Positions 1 to 12,070 of a stretch of DNA of 64,000 nucleotides are shown here, piece after piece. The DNA comes from Isoetes taiwanensis (Eukaryota > Streptophyta > Lycopodiopsida > Isoetales > Isoetaceae): assembly GCA_021234155.1 (NCBI GenBank), contig JAJEKV010000085.1:2926706-2990705 (forward strand), given 5' to 3'. Each line of letters begins with the position of its first letter. Position 1 is the first letter of the stretch. The translations under genes were made by a program, and so were the position numbers. The notes below the pieces were generated by a model. The model saw only the letters and a list, made by a program, of their open reading frames with translations, had not been told where the DNA came from and searched no databases.

Positions 1-225
1 GGGCTGAATTTTATGCAAGCTTATCTTTGCAAATGCTTTAGCATGGCTTCTAAATCTGAGGTTAGCTTGGAGGAATGTGGTGCATTTTTTTTTTTTTTTG
101 GCATATTGAAGACTTAAAGTATTATGATATGTAATTCCTTTTCTATATGATACTTTCTTACGTCCCGTTAATTTTGTAAGCAGGGACTATTATAGGTGCG
201 AAGGTGGCGTTTGCGAGCAATCAAG

Positions 226-2821
226 ATGGAAGAAGTGGAGCAAAGAAACTTTATGGGAAAGAGGAAGAGGACAAGAGAGCAGGAGACTCTAAAGAAGAGG
301 AAACAAAGAAAGAGAAAAAAAGAAGAGAAGAATGCTTTGATGCAGGAGTCCAAAGCTTATGCCAATCAAGTGAGTAAACAAAAGATTGTGTCTAATCTAG
401 TGTTCTCATTCAACAGGCAAGTTTGTCAAATGGATTTGGAAGAGAAAAGGGAAGTGCTAAATGATTTCTTGAAGCACAAAGAAATGAAGGATGTCACTGC
501 TGATCACTTGAAGGATTCAGAAGTCAAAAGCCATGTGATTGAGAACATTCGAGAATCTATTCAGACTATAAAAGGATCTAGTAGTTTAGATTCTATGGAT
601 GCAAGAAGAAGTGTACTTGCCATGTCTATTGGGAAGGAGAGTTTAAATCAAGCTATTAGCAAGAGAAGTTTGGGAAAAGTTTTGGGAGTCCATCCTAGAT
701 GTATTGCAGCAGCCAAGGAAAAACGTAAAGAAGTGGAGTTTAATAAGGAAGGATGGGTATATTTTAGAAGGTCACGGAGGTTTGATTCAATTGACAAATA
801 TGTCATTGAGCTGGTTCAAAGTTTTTGGGACACAAATACAAGAGTTTCCCCTAATGCAAAGGATGTGAAGTTCAGAAGACTGGAAAGAAATGTGAAGGAG
901 GAACATGCTACACATTATCTGGAGGATACTCAGGTGCAAATTATTTTTTGTTGATTTTTTTGGTGATATGTGCATCATTTGTAGATGTAGTTGTTGTTGC
1001 AGCTTATGTAGATGTAGTTGGTGTTGCAGCTTATGTAGATGTAGTTGGTGTTGCACCTAAGGTTTGAAGTACAGTTCTTAATATGCAACTTAAACATTTC
1101 GAGCTGCTACAGTTGGTGGTTGAGATTCAACTTAGGTTGTTAGTCTGCAGTTGGTGTTGCAGTTAGTGTTTGAGCTCCATTACATAGTTTCAGTTTGTGT
1201 TGCAGAGAGCATGTTAAATAGTTAGACTACAGTTAGTGTTTCAGCAAGTGTTCGAGTTATGTCAGTGGTTGCAGTTTGTGATTATGTTTGTTGCAGTTAC
1301 AGTTGGTGTTGCAGTTATGACCATTAGTTGCAGGTTGTATGTTTGTAGTTTGTGTTTCTGTTGTCATAGTGAGTTACAGTGGCAGTTTATAGTTGCAGTT
1401 AGAGTAGAGTTACATGTTCATGTGTACTTGTTATTTGACATGTTACTCACATATTTCTTGATTATGTTTTGCAGTCAGAGATTGAAAAGAGCATTTGAAA
1501 AACTAAAACCATGGTATGTAATGAAATTGAAACAGTTCAATTCATGTTGTTGCATTCATCATGTGAGACTGCAGATGCTCTTGGATGGCTTAAATTCACT
1601 TAGAAATATGCACGTCGATTGTTGCACCTGTGCATGTGAGGTATGCCAATCTACAGGCCAACTATGTGCTGCCAAGACTATGAAGTATAAGTCAACCACT
1701 CAGCTCTGGCAATCCATATTGTGTCCTAAAGAAGAAAATCAAGAATTCCACAAGAAAGATTGCATTTATGGAGATTGTGAGCAGTGTGGTGTGTCTCGGC
1801 TACCTGTGTGTCCTCTAGAGTTGTCCGAAGAAGGATTTGTGAGTTGGGGGTACTGGGATTATGAGGAAGGAGGTAAGGATAAGTGGGGGAAACCCAAAAA
1901 AGTACTCCAGCGTCTATGGAGGAAAACAAAACCAAAAGATCTTATGCACACATTGATTGACAGATTGGCAAAGTTTCCAGTGCACAGCTTTAGGCACAAA
2001 TGGCAAGCGATGCAGTTTAGGGATATGTTAGACAACCTCCCTTTTGGGGTTATTGTATCTGTAGTAGACTTTGCAGAGAACTTCACAATTCAGATGCATG
2101 ATCAAGTTCAATCTGCGTACTGGACAAGCAAACAGGTCACCATTCTTGTACAAATCACATACTATTTGGAGCCTTCATCAGGTGACGTCATCAAGGACAC
2201 CCATTACTATATATCTGATGATACAAAACATGACACACTATTCGTCCAGCATGCATTTATGATGCATCACGAATTCATGAAAGAACAGGGCATACATCCA
2301 AAAAAGCATTGGGTATTTTCAGATGGAGCTGCATCCCAATTCAAAGCTGCCCGGCCATTCTATTTTGTAGGAAGGTATTCGCATGAGACACTCATTGAAA
2401 TGATGTGGAATTTTTTTGGCCCCAATCACGGCAAAGGGGAGCATGATGGGAAGGCTGCAGAGTTGAAACGGTGGCTAAGGGAGATATGAAGAGATCACAG
2501 TCTATAAAAGTAGAATGTGCTGCTGATATTGTGAATATAGCCAGGGAGAATTTCACAGCTGTTGCTCCATCTTCGAGTGTGAACAAGAAACCAGTAAGAA
2601 GGTCGTTTTGGGAAGTGATAAATGTGGATAGAAAGAATGCATGGGGTGCTGAGACTGTGGAGGACACGAGGAACATTCATTCTGTGCATGCATTTAATTT
2701 AGCATCTCCTACGCAATTGCATATAAGGCGTTTATCTTGTTTCTGTGCATATTGCCTTGATGCACAATGGGAGAAGTGTCTGAACAAGGAACACAAGGCC
2801 CCCAAACTTGAATCAATATGA
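226..2821 (+). pseudogene. Cys-rich transposase-like gene, N-terminal and central exons, frameshifted
   Basis: Seen: a Lys/Arg-rich basic N-terminus, then a conserved-looking block ending LEDTQ at 933. A GT-AG intron (934-1478, phase 0) joins in frame to exon 2 (1479-2489), which starts RLKRAFEKLKPWYV. Exon 2 has a Cys cluster (CCCIHHV, then CCTCACEVC, then CIYGDCEQCG) and a catalytic-domain-like block with SDGAASQFK followed by FFGPNHGKGEHDGKAA. After the stop at 2489 the reading continues in another frame (about 2480-2821) with a second Cys group (CFCAYC), so there is a frameshift or an unrecognised splice. The first ATG is at 226; the open frame upstream of it is non-ATG. Knowledge: proteins with the SDG..SQF...HGKG..DG signature recur as transposon-type ORFs in plants and animals. 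I do not assign a named superfamily. Inference: remnant of a transposon gene whose C-terminus is at 8113-8670. Confidence 0.6.
981..1062 (+). repeat. 27-bp tandem repeat inside intron
   Basis: Three consecutive units with period 27, starting near 981, 1008 and 1035, each containing GTAGATGTAGTTG and TTGCAGCTTAT. They lie in the intron of the transposase-like gene. The rest of the intron (to about 1440) is a looser field of TTGCAGTT-type words. Confidence 0.8.
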
Positions 2822-5800
2822 CTTTTTCATATTGATTTATTAGTGAAAACCAAATCTTAAAATCAATACGCGTTTGTGGGCCAAAAAGTTTACAAACCAT
2901 GTCTAGTTATATAATATGGTTCGCCAATACAATTCCATGACGTGATAAACAAGCATTATTTTTTGACATAGTACTAGAACATGATAGTTATAGTTGGTCT
3001 TTATAGCAGCTTAAAATATATGATATGTACTAATGCTTAATCTATCAAGTTTTGTGGAATGATATTTGATCACATCTATTTTTATCAGTATGTGAAGATG
3101 GTAATTTGAAGTGCCTATATTAATAGTTTTTACTATATGATATGTACTAATAGTTAATATATCAAGTTAAGTGGAACGATATTTGATCACATCTATTTTC
3201 CCGGTATCATTATTACATGGTAATTTTTACAACATTGATAGTGATTAATTATTGTGATACCACACTGCGATAATTGTAGTTGGTTCAGTTTTGATATTTT
3301 GCATATTTGGTAAATGTAGTTGGCTTAGATTGCTATTTTGTAGGACACCAAATAGAATATAGTTAACCAATACAGTTTAACAACTTGATCTTGAGTATAG
3401 AATATTTAATAATGCTTTGTTTAGTGATGCTGCAATAGAGAAATTTGTGAATGCAATAGAAATGTGAACATGTAGGAGTTGAACCCACAATTTTACCATA
3501 TGTTTTAAAATTAATCAGATCAAACAAAGTCAAATTGAGCAAATGCCTTAGAAAGGAACATAGTCAAATTGAGCAAATGCCTTAGAAAGGAGCATATGGG
3601 TCTAAAATGGAAGGAGCATTACCCAAAGGCGGTCAAATGGAAGGGAACATTACCTAGTGCAATGTGTAAGGTCATTTCGATTAGATCCTTTATAATCGCA
3701 ACAATAACCACGGAAAAGTAACCGGTTAGAATCACACATAAGATAAAGAAGAATAAAATGGTATTTGATACCTCGAGATCAAGAAAGTGGTGGTGCCCGA
3801 TATTTAGCATTCTATAAAATTCAAAGAGAAACAAATAAGGAGTAAGGAACGCCATGTAGCTATCCAAATGAACAATAGCAAGGATCCAAGCTTGAATTTT
3901 TTTTTTCTGACAAATGACACATTCGAAAATGAATCGCCATACAATAGTTTTTCGGACATGAAAGATGAATATCGTTCTAGAATTACCAAGGTATCCAAGG
4001 TATCCAAGCTTCATTCTTGACAGATCTGCGCTTGAGAACCGGTCTACAATACCACAAAAAGTAATTAAAAAGGGATAATTGCATAAGAAAAATCGTAACA
4101 AGACTACCCTTGCCGTTTTCACATTTTGCCATGAGCCACCAATCTAGAAAGAAGGAAAAATGCATTATATTGTGCAAATTAGATCTGTAAAAAATGACAT
4201 TAACGCCAAGCAAGAACAAAACTGCCGGAGGTAAGCAAATTCAATAGAATATTAAAGAAAACGCAGAAGAGCGACATCTTGAAACAAATAACAACAGCTT
4301 TGCGAACCGAAAAGGTTTAGCAAACACGAAAAGACGTAATCGAATGGTCGATTCGAGGAAAGCAAACCGGTCGTGTATCTACATTCTGTTTACGCAACAC
4401 ATAAGCGTCTTCGCCTTCTTGTCTTTGCATCATATTAGCGAGAAGAAAAGAAGGCAATCAAACAACGACTTTCTTTCGGAAAAATGCCCGTCTTCCAAAA
4501 TACCGGACCAATTTGGCCTCCATTTGCGCCTACGAGTCGCCCAAACCTCGAAATCCGTCCACGCATTCTTCATCGGATCTACATTCTTACGTGCGCAGCG
4601 GTAGCGAATCTAAGAAACCCTGTTGGCGAAATTCGGATCTACATTCTTACGTGCGAAGCGTGCCGGGGATATTAGGGTTAGGGTTGTGCTCTATAATTTT
4701 TGTTTTTCTTTCTTTACGATTTTAAATTCGTCTATACCACAAATTTGTATACCAGTATTTAAATTTATATCATCCTTAATACACTCCATAGCGTGAAAAA
4801 TGATGCTTCTTTGGCATTTTCACTATTTCTAAGGCAAATTTCACCCAATACCTATAATATTTTGAAATGCCAGAAAATAACAAAAACAGAGATTTTTTTG
4901 TTAACAACAAATTATGCCACGCTCGTTAAGGCTTTTCGCCATGAAATGTTCTCTAGGCACAAATCACTTAATCCAAAGTCAAATATAAAATCTTGTATAC
5001 AACTCAAACAATGGACACCCGGTTAATCCAAAGTCAAATTTAAAATCTTGTATATCGCCAGAAGGAGATAATGCTTTTTGAAGCAAGGAGATGCAAAGAG
5101 TAGCGTTGGGTGAAGATTTACCTAAAAATGAATGAGTTAATGGATGAAACACTCGAAAAACTATTAAAAAAAAAAAGAAAAACAGATTTATGCATTAGGA
5201 CCTTGGCGGCATCAATCGGCATCGAGCGCCATTGATCGAAGTTACTATTCCCATATAGTATTCCTTAGGGTTATATTTGTATTACGTAAGCCAAGATTAC
5301 ATTTTACATATGCCAAGATTGGCTAACACAAAAAAAAAAGGTAGTATTACATGTTATTGCATTTTTACAAAGCTGTGGGCAAGGTTGCCTAAACATTCAT
5401 TCCGCAAGTTTTAACCAATTAATGCACATCTACAGTATCTTTGCTCACATGCCTTTGCTCACATGCATACACATGCACGTTTAGTCACATGCCCTCCTCG
5501 TTTCCTATGATGCCTCTGCAAATTAGGAGTGGCATAGACTTATGTCAAACTAGATTTGATCTGGGTTCAAAGACATGAAGGTTATAACTTTTGCTTGTCT
5601 CATTACCATTTACATAGTACCATTTACCTATCGATGCCCCTAGTTCTTATAATGTCGACCAATCTAGCAACTCTAGAATGGGGATACAATGTAGGCCCGA
5701 CTTCCCTTGTTCAACCGTCTAAGCTTCCATTCAAACACCTTGCTACTTCTAGGATAGAGATCGGCTAGACAAAAGTTGTCAACACAACAGGTAGCTAGAG

Positions 5801-5864
5801 TCAAATTGGAGTTCTAAAGTGGTTTATATGGTTGCCTTTCATTTAATTAAAGACCCCCTTCGGT
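2822..5864. other. AT-rich non-coding stretch with small duplications
   Basis: I see no gene. It contains several short imperfect direct duplications: a block around 3017-3085 recurs near 3134-3200; a 36-bp unit is doubled at 3533-3604; a 23-bp word at 4573-4595 recurs at 4633-4655; and a block containing AATCCAAAGTCAAAT at about 4970 recurs at about 5025. Minus-strand open frames at 3.6-4.2 kb are hydrophobic, overlap each other and resemble nothing I know. Position 3478-3500 (minus) carries a B-box-like GGTTCAACTCC, but no convincing tRNA around it. Confidence 0.5.
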
Positions 5865-6495
5865 CAAGTTGAGTTTGCTACTGGTCCAACCTGGTCCCTA
5901 AAGAAAATTGGTTACCTTGGAGTCTTGCATGAAGCCAAAAGCGCATTTCAAGCTCCGGTATAGCTGCCGAATTGGAGGAACACGCCCATATATCCACCTC
6001 GTGGCCCCTACGTCGGAAAGGGGGTAATTTGGGGGTTGGTATGCGTCTGCAATGGATTTCCATTTTTTTCTTTTTGGAGATGATTCGGGGAACACGAGCT
6101 ACCATTTGGACGGTGGGATTAGCAGATGGAGTGGTTTTGTGCCCCAAAACCAAAACCCTACTAAATTAAAGTGGTAGGGTTTAGGTTTGGTAGCCTTCCC
6201 CGCCTTTAAAGTGGTTGGCTTGCGGGACAAAGGGTTCTCACAAGGGTCAAGAGAGAACCCAAGAGAGAGAATTAAAAACCCTCCCGAGGCACCTATTCCA
6301 AAGTTTGCCCCTTGCGATGCTTTCTTGCATGACAAACTGGACAAGGTGCCACCTCGTGGCCATCGGAAGGGGAAATTTGGGGGTTGGCCGAATGGATTTC
6401 CATTTTTCATCGGGGAAATTTCGACTATGCGGTTGCCCCAAAACCAAACCCTTCTAGAAGGCCATGGTTACCCTAGGGCACATGCATGAAGAGCC
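5865..6495 (+). repeat. Long direct repeat, copy 1
   Basis: This copy and 6617-7200 share the same order of sequence with small indels, at an offset of about 752 bp. Shared landmarks are GTCTTGCATGAAGCC, CCACCTCGTGGCCCCT, TAATTTGGGGGTTGGTATG, GACAAACTGGACAAGGTGCCA and GGTTACCCTAGGGCACATGC. Inside this copy the CCTCGTGGCC...GGGGGTTGG motif also recurs in short form near 6350-6385. Open frames here are compositional shadows of the repeat. Confidence 0.85.
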
Positions 6496-6616
6496 TTGCC
6501 CGATGATCAAGGCTGCCCCTACTTCCTTGTGCATGCTATGTTTAATTAAGACTAGCGCCCACGCACTACAAAGCAAGGAGTGCATTGAGCTTAAAGCTTC
6601 GATTAATTGCATATAG

Positions 6617-7200
6617 CAAGTTGAGTTTGGCTATGTTGGTCACAACGGCTGGTCCCTAGAGTAAATTGGATGCCTTGGAGTCTTGCATGAAGCCAAAAGC
6701 GCATTCCAATCCGGTATAGCTGCCTTATTGGAGGAACACGCCATATATCCACCTCGTGGCCCCTCGTCGGAAAGGGGGTAATTTGGGGGTTGGTATGCCC
6801 GTGCAATGGATTTCTATTTTTCTTTTTGGAGATGATTAGGAGGTACACGAGCTACCATTTGGACGGTGGGATTAGCAGATGGAGATGGAGTGGTTTTGCT
6901 GCCCCAAAAAACCAAAACCCTACTAAATCTGTAGGGTTTAGGTTTTGATGGCCTTCCCCGCCCTTTAAAGTGGTCGAGCACTTGCCTGCGGGGGGGTTCC
7001 CACAAGGGTCTGCGAAGAGAGAACCCAAGAGAGAAAAAAACCGGCCCCGAGGCACCTATTTTAAAGTTGCCCCTTGTGATGCTTCGTGACAAACTGGACA
7101 AGGTGCCACTGGCCATGCCAGAAAGGCACGTCACGAAATTTTGACTATGCAGTTGCTTCTAGAAGACCATGGTTACCCTAGGGCACATGCATGGAGAGCC
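6617..7200 (+). repeat. Long direct repeat, copy 2
   Basis: Second copy of the unit at 5865-6495, diverged mainly by indels, and lacking some of the sequence around the internal CCTCGTGGCC block. The 120-bp spacer between the copies (6496-6616) is not repeated. I saw no terminal inverted repeat or coding capacity, so this may be a decayed non-autonomous element or a local segmental duplication. Confidence 0.85.
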
Positions 7201-8112
7201 CTTATTTAACCCTAGTGTTTAACCCTTATTTATTAAGGCTCTTAGAAGCGAAATATGCTCAATGATTCATCACATTTATCTTGAAAAAAGGCCATAGGGT
7301 AATAAATAGGAGATTCCTTGACACTTATGCTCTAGTAGAACTCCTCATCATGTCAAATATGCAAAGAAAAACCTAAATCATGCATAATAAAGGCTTTAAA
7401 TAATCCTAACTCCTCTTTCAGACAAAATATGTGCATGCTCTGTGGATACTAAATAATATACCACAAATTATGCATCGGGAAAAATAGTACAAACATGTAC
7501 TTAGTCCAACCTAAAACTATACTACATATAATGGTAAGGAAACAAGGAAGAAAGCAATTCATAAACCACATCATGCAACCAGAAAAAAAAATCCATGTAC
7601 ATACCGAGTTAAAAATTATAATTAAGAATTATGTTCTAAAAATAGTGCAAAAATAGATATAGTAGTTGGAATTACTAGTTATCAGTAAAAAAAAATATGT
7701 TTGAAGTCACTAATGATTTTAAGGATTCAAACAAGTATATTAAGAAAGCAACAAGACAAACCAAAGATAATAGACTACCAAAAGCCTAGTAAATAAGCAT
7801 GAGCCAAAAGCCATATCACACTTTCATAAAATCGAACATGGTTTTGAACTACCATGAAAAACCTCAAGCATTAAAACTATGCAAAAAAAATATATATGAT
7901 AATGATAACTACTATAGAAAATCATCTTAAATTATAATATTTAAAATGTACACTTAAAAGCCACCTCCTAAACTAGTAATAATTTTAAGAAACTAATATA
8001 AGATATAAAATTAGTATAAGAGTCATGATCAAACTAATACTGATTTCGTTAAACCATGGCCGACATATAGTTTTTATTGACATTATGAATAGCATGTATT
8101 AAAAACCACGTG
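7201..8112. other. AT-rich non-coding stretch
   Basis: About 0.9 kb of AT-rich sequence without open frames or repeats that I can name. It separates the duplicated repeat from the C-terminal exon of the transposase-like gene. Confidence 0.5.
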
Positions 8113-8670
8113 TATACTAGTTTCCATCACGATTATGAATGCAAGTTAATTTTTGGGGGCCTTGTGGAATATGTAGATGATTGGGAGCTCATAGTTGTTG
8201 AGCCAAGCAAGGCTATAGCTGATGAATACGAGTTGCACAGATCTGAAAGAGCTCTATTTTCTGGAGATGCAGCTGTGTTGAGTGATTTGGTAAGGGAAGG
8301 AGATAACTTCGCTGTCGCAGCTCCAAAGGACAATGATGAGGACACTTTATTTTGGATGTTATTGTGTACGAAAGAGAAATATGTGGTTCAGACAGATTTT
8401 AAAGCCTATGGGAATTGGTTTTATAAAGGGGAAGAAGTTTTGGAGGGAACTTACTACAAAAAAGTCCCAAGATCGCTTACAAGTTACACTTTATGTTCTA
8501 ACGAGTCAAAAGGCATTGTTTATGCTACCCAAGTTTGCGCAATAAGACTTGATATGGCACAATCAAAACATAGGCTGAAAGGAAACCAGGTTGTTTACAA
8601 ACTTTGTGAAGCTGACAGTGAAAAGATTTTAGACAATCTCCCTGATGTGCTATCAGACGAAGAGGATTAA
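8113..8670 (+). pseudogene. Probable C-terminal exon of the transposase-like gene
   Basis: Seen: an uninterrupted frame ending at 8670 (TAA). A possible acceptor TACTAG precedes TTTCCATCACG at about 8118. The protein starts its recognisable part at LVEYVDDWELIVVEPS, continues with a small compact domain (VREGDNFAVAAP, FWMLLCTKEKYVVQ, GNWFYKGEEVLEGTYYKK) and ends with acidic residues (LSDEED). Knowledge: proteins of the SDG..SQF/HGKG type that I recall end in a similar domain of about 120 residues. Inference: this is the missing C-terminus of the gene whose front part ends near 2821, now 5.3 kb away. It is not recognisable as any host gene. No intact joining exon was found. Confidence 0.45.
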
Positions 8671-10236
8671 ATATTCAGCTTGTTTACAGTTGGAATGTAG
8701 TTAGTGTTGCAGTTCCTGTACTTGAAGCTTTAAGTGAAACAAACAGATCGAAGGGTCTGATTTATATTGTGTGCAGCTATGATGTCTATGTGAAGTTGCT
8801 AAGCATATTATTTGCAGATTGATGTAACTCTATTATTATGTTGTTGATGTTTACTGCTGCATCATCAACAAACAGTTATTTGAAGTCAAATTTTGGACTT
8901 CTATTGTACTGTTCTTTTTTCTTGAATAAAACAAATATCCCTGCTCTGGTTTGGAAATATCAGATTGGATGTGTATTTGTATTATCACTGTTTTGATTTG
9001 GAAGGGCTGATTACCTTCAGAACCAGCTTGTTATGGTCAAGAACCTTCATATCAATGGCAAATTGCTGTCAAGTTCTCAAAAATTATCTCTGATACAAAT
9101 TCAAGTACTTTTGTTTACTCAAAAATTCCCAGCAAATTCCCACTGTCCTTGCAGTTTGACTGGTCTTGACCAAGTTTTGACCCAAGTTTGAGCTTGTATA
9201 TCTCACTGGTGTGAGCTCTGACTTGGTCAGGGTTTATACACAGCCTACTACATACTTTTCTCTGCCTGCTGAAGTATTCATAGCCAGAAAATCAATCCAT
9301 CTCAGCAAGTCACAAACTTTTGAGCACTGCTACCTTTTTTCTTAAATGGGAAAGGTGTAAATTTTCAGGTTTAGGGCAGATCCGGAAGGAAGTGAACCGT
9401 GAACCCTAGAAAAAAGCCAATGGTTATTGCTGGCATATATCCCACAAGCCTAACCCAAATGAAAGGGCTTCACATATAAGCAATTAAAAAAATATTTCTA
9501 TTAAATAGGTTAATGTGGGGGCATGGGATGCCTTCTTGATGCACAGTTGGGTGTGTGTGTGAGGGGAATTTGTCTTGGACCTATGCACAAATTTAGGTTG
9601 GATTGGTTGTTCACGGACCCCTGGCACCCTGGAATCCGTGAGCAGCCATTCCTTTTGCCAAATTTCCGTGAAACTATAGCTAATCTCATTGCTATCCTTT
9701 TGCAAAATTTTTGTGAAACTATAGCTAATCTCATTGCTAGTTAATACTGTGAACTTATTGACTACCTATCTGTTACATTAGCGTGAAAATCTAGCTCCAT
9801 TTCTTTAGCCATAATTCCGCGATCATCACTTGAATATGGTCTACATAAGTTTCATATGGTCACATTGTTTTACATCACATAAGTTTCTACATATGGTCAC
9901 ATAAGTTTCTACATCACTTGCATATGGTCACATTGTTTCTTTTAATTTCATAAGTGGGTTATGGGTTTAGGGTTATTTAGAACACATTAGGACTATTGAT
10001 GCTTCCATAGTTTTAAATGCACTAGTTTAAGGCATCTTTAAAGTTTAAATGCATCCATAGTTTCCATATGGCCATAGTTTAAGTTCTTCAAAAATACGGG
10101 GTTGGCCATAGTTTAAGTTCTTCGAAAATCTATATTGGAATCTATGTAGAACATTCTCTTTAAGTTCTATAAAAATCTAGGTTAGATTCGAATGTAGGAA
10201 TAAATCTATGTAGAACATTCTCTTTACTATAAAAAT
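8671..10236. other. Non-coding stretch
   Basis: No supported gene. It contains a 45-bp tandem duplication around 9668-9738 (words GTGAAACTATAGC and TAATCTCATTGCT), repeated TCACATAAGTTTCTACAT words at 9840-9930, and duplicated AATCTATGTAGAACATTCTC at about 10140 and 10203. Just after 8670 the words TTGTTTACAGTTGG and GTAGTTAGTGTTGCAGTT resemble the intron of the gene at 226-2821, consistent with a common element. Confidence 0.4.
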
Positions 10237-10410
10237 CTAGGTATGCTTGCATGGGCTCGGGTTCTGAGGCAAGGACATTAATGGCCTTGATTGGACCTTT
10301 ACAACCTTTTCTATATAGTGCCATTTTTTCGTCTTCCACTCACTTCCGACTTCCAGTTCCTTGTTCTTCCCATTGAGATCACTCAGTCCTCCAATTTCTT
10401 CCAGAGGGAC

Positions 10411-10686
10411 ATGGCCAAGATCAAGAACACGGCCAGGAAGGCCGAGGAAGAATCCTCCCCGGAATCCTCCACTTCCAGCAATGCGGGCATGCAAATGACC
10501 TTTGTTGCTAAATTTTCATGCAAGGAAGTGAATCGAGTCATTGAGCAAGGAGCTAAAGTTTCTAAAAGAGTCCAGCAGTGGATTGACCATGTTTTGCCTC
10601 ATGAGGAGCGCCTTTTGCGGATGACCATGCAAGCTGATGGACTTTATCTTTTTGTGGAGCTGCAGATGCCCCCTCATGATCACTAG
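10411..10686 (+). CDS. Small hypothetical protein, 91 residues
   Basis: Seen: the best Met (10411) starts MAKIKNTARKAEEESSPESS, a Lys/Arg head followed by an acidic Ser-rich linker. A folded-looking block follows (FVAKFSCKEVNRVIEQG, QWIDHVLPHEERLL, GLYLFVELQMPPHDH) to the stop at 10686. The frame is open further upstream to 10291, but that part is hydrophobic and probably untranslated. A TATATAG word lies about 100 bp upstream of the Met. I do not recognise the family. It could be a short host gene or a leftover of an element. Nothing downstream suggests an operon-like or fused partner. Confidence 0.35.
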   Translation: MAKIKNTARKAEEESSPESSTSSNAGMQMTFVAKFSCKEVNRVIEQGAKVSKRVQQWIDHVLPHEERLLRMTMQADGLYLFVELQMPPHDH

Positions 10687-10884
10687 CCAATATAATGTCT
10701 TTTTACTTACTTATCTAGCAGCTTAGAGCTTGCTTTTTGGTTTACTTAAGTATCTGGCAGCTTCGAGCTTGATTTTTTTTGTAAAGCATCCACCTGATGG
10801 TTTTTCCTTCTATGTAGTATATGACAGAAACTTTGTGTAATTTCGAGCTTGCTTTTTCTGTAAGACAACCACCTGATGGTTTTT

Positions 10885-11317
10885 CCTTAATATATGACAG
10901 AAACTTTATGTAATTTCTTATATCCAGAAACTGTGTAATTTCTTTTGTCCAGATCTATTAATGTATTTACTTTGTGAACCATCTTTTTCTGCAAGTCCTA
11001 CTTAATACTGTCAAAGGAAATACAAAAACCAAACTAGTTACAACTGATGCACTTCCAAACCAGAGCAGAGGCAATGTTGAACTGGTTCCCAAACTGAGCT
11101 GCAACCAAACTGAAGCAATGTTGCAGCTGGTTCCCATTGGACAGTAAATCGAGTCTTTCCATTGCTACAGTAATATGTTTATTGACTATTGAAACAACTA
11201 TTTGCTACTTAATACTGAAACAAGTATTAAGTAGCACACTATGAATAAGTAACAAGTATTTCAGGCTTATTGCACACTATGATTGTGCTCATATCAATGG
11301 ACAAACAAACACATCTA
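10885..11317 (+). repeat. 0.43-kb direct repeat, copy 1
   Basis: Nearly identical, apart from a few substitutions and small indels, to 12830-13263, in the same orientation. Shared landmarks: TAATATATGACAGAAACTTT at the start, ACTAGTTACAACTGATGCAC, GAGCTGCAACCAAACTGAAG, and GGACAAACAA near the end. The segment just upstream (10750-10884) already contains a partial tandem copy of the beginning of the repeat. Confidence 0.9.
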
Positions 11318-12070
11318 ATTGAAATGGACACCACAATCTTCACCATTCTAATGTGTCAAGGATCCTGCATTATGGTAATCTGTGAGGCAATTTAGTCTAA
11401 ATTTGATCTTCCCGTGTTCTCCTTTCATGTTTCTCAAGCTTTTCCACTTTCTCCCTTCTTTTCCGACCCTCCCCTGCTTTTGATCGATTCAATTTCCCCT
11501 TTGTTGCATCCACCTGTGCTTTATGATTGCGAAAATGAAGAGCGATTTTAGGCCAAAACTCTGCCGTTTCTCCATTGTTTTTTGGCGCTTCAAAAAGAAG
11601 ATCAGCAATCTCTGCTTTCAAACTTGAAGGATATCTCGTCCAAAGGCTCAGCTTTCATTCCCTTTGGCAATTTTTGGGATCTTACTCTTCAAAGCAAATT
11701 AATGGAGCCTCTTTTTCGACCAAGACGCCAATATGGGATAATCACTTTCGAAAGATCCCAATTTCCTTGGTGTTATGCCTTCAATTGATCCTTCATCGGC
11801 ATTCGAAGCCTTATGGTGTCAGCGGCCCTCTTGTTGAAGTCAACTCGATCTTCGCTTTTGGGACAATATGCTTCAAAATGAACGGCCTCAACTAGGATCT
11901 AAACTTGCTAATGTGGCACGGTATTCATTTAAACTCTCCTATGGTTTTTGAGAAAATGAAATGTCTTTCCAATTCTGCTTTGTCATTCTCAAAGTAAACA
12001 AAAGCAGGGGATCAACATAGCTAACCTTTGGTCTCACTTGCTCTCTCTGCAAAAAAAGGCCTTACCATAA
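11318..12070. other. Non-coding stretch between the direct repeats
   Basis: No supported gene. Minus-strand frame 11397-11621 is Lys/Glu-rich and resembles nothing known. Plus-strand frames at 11575-11895 overlap each other in two phases and look accidental. Confidence 0.35.

Noticed and set aside
787-1056. Minus-strand frame encoding a Leu/His/Gln repeat
   Set aside because: It is the antisense shadow of the 27-bp intron repeat.
3619-4219. Hydrophobic minus-strand frames at 3.6-4.2 kb
   Set aside because: Three overlapping phases, AT-driven hydrophobicity, no motif and no splice logic.
10411-10686. N-terminus MAKIKNTARK resembles the histone H3 tail
   Set aside because: Only about ten residues are alike; the rest has no histone fold and the acidic Ser-rich stretch that follows is unlike H3.
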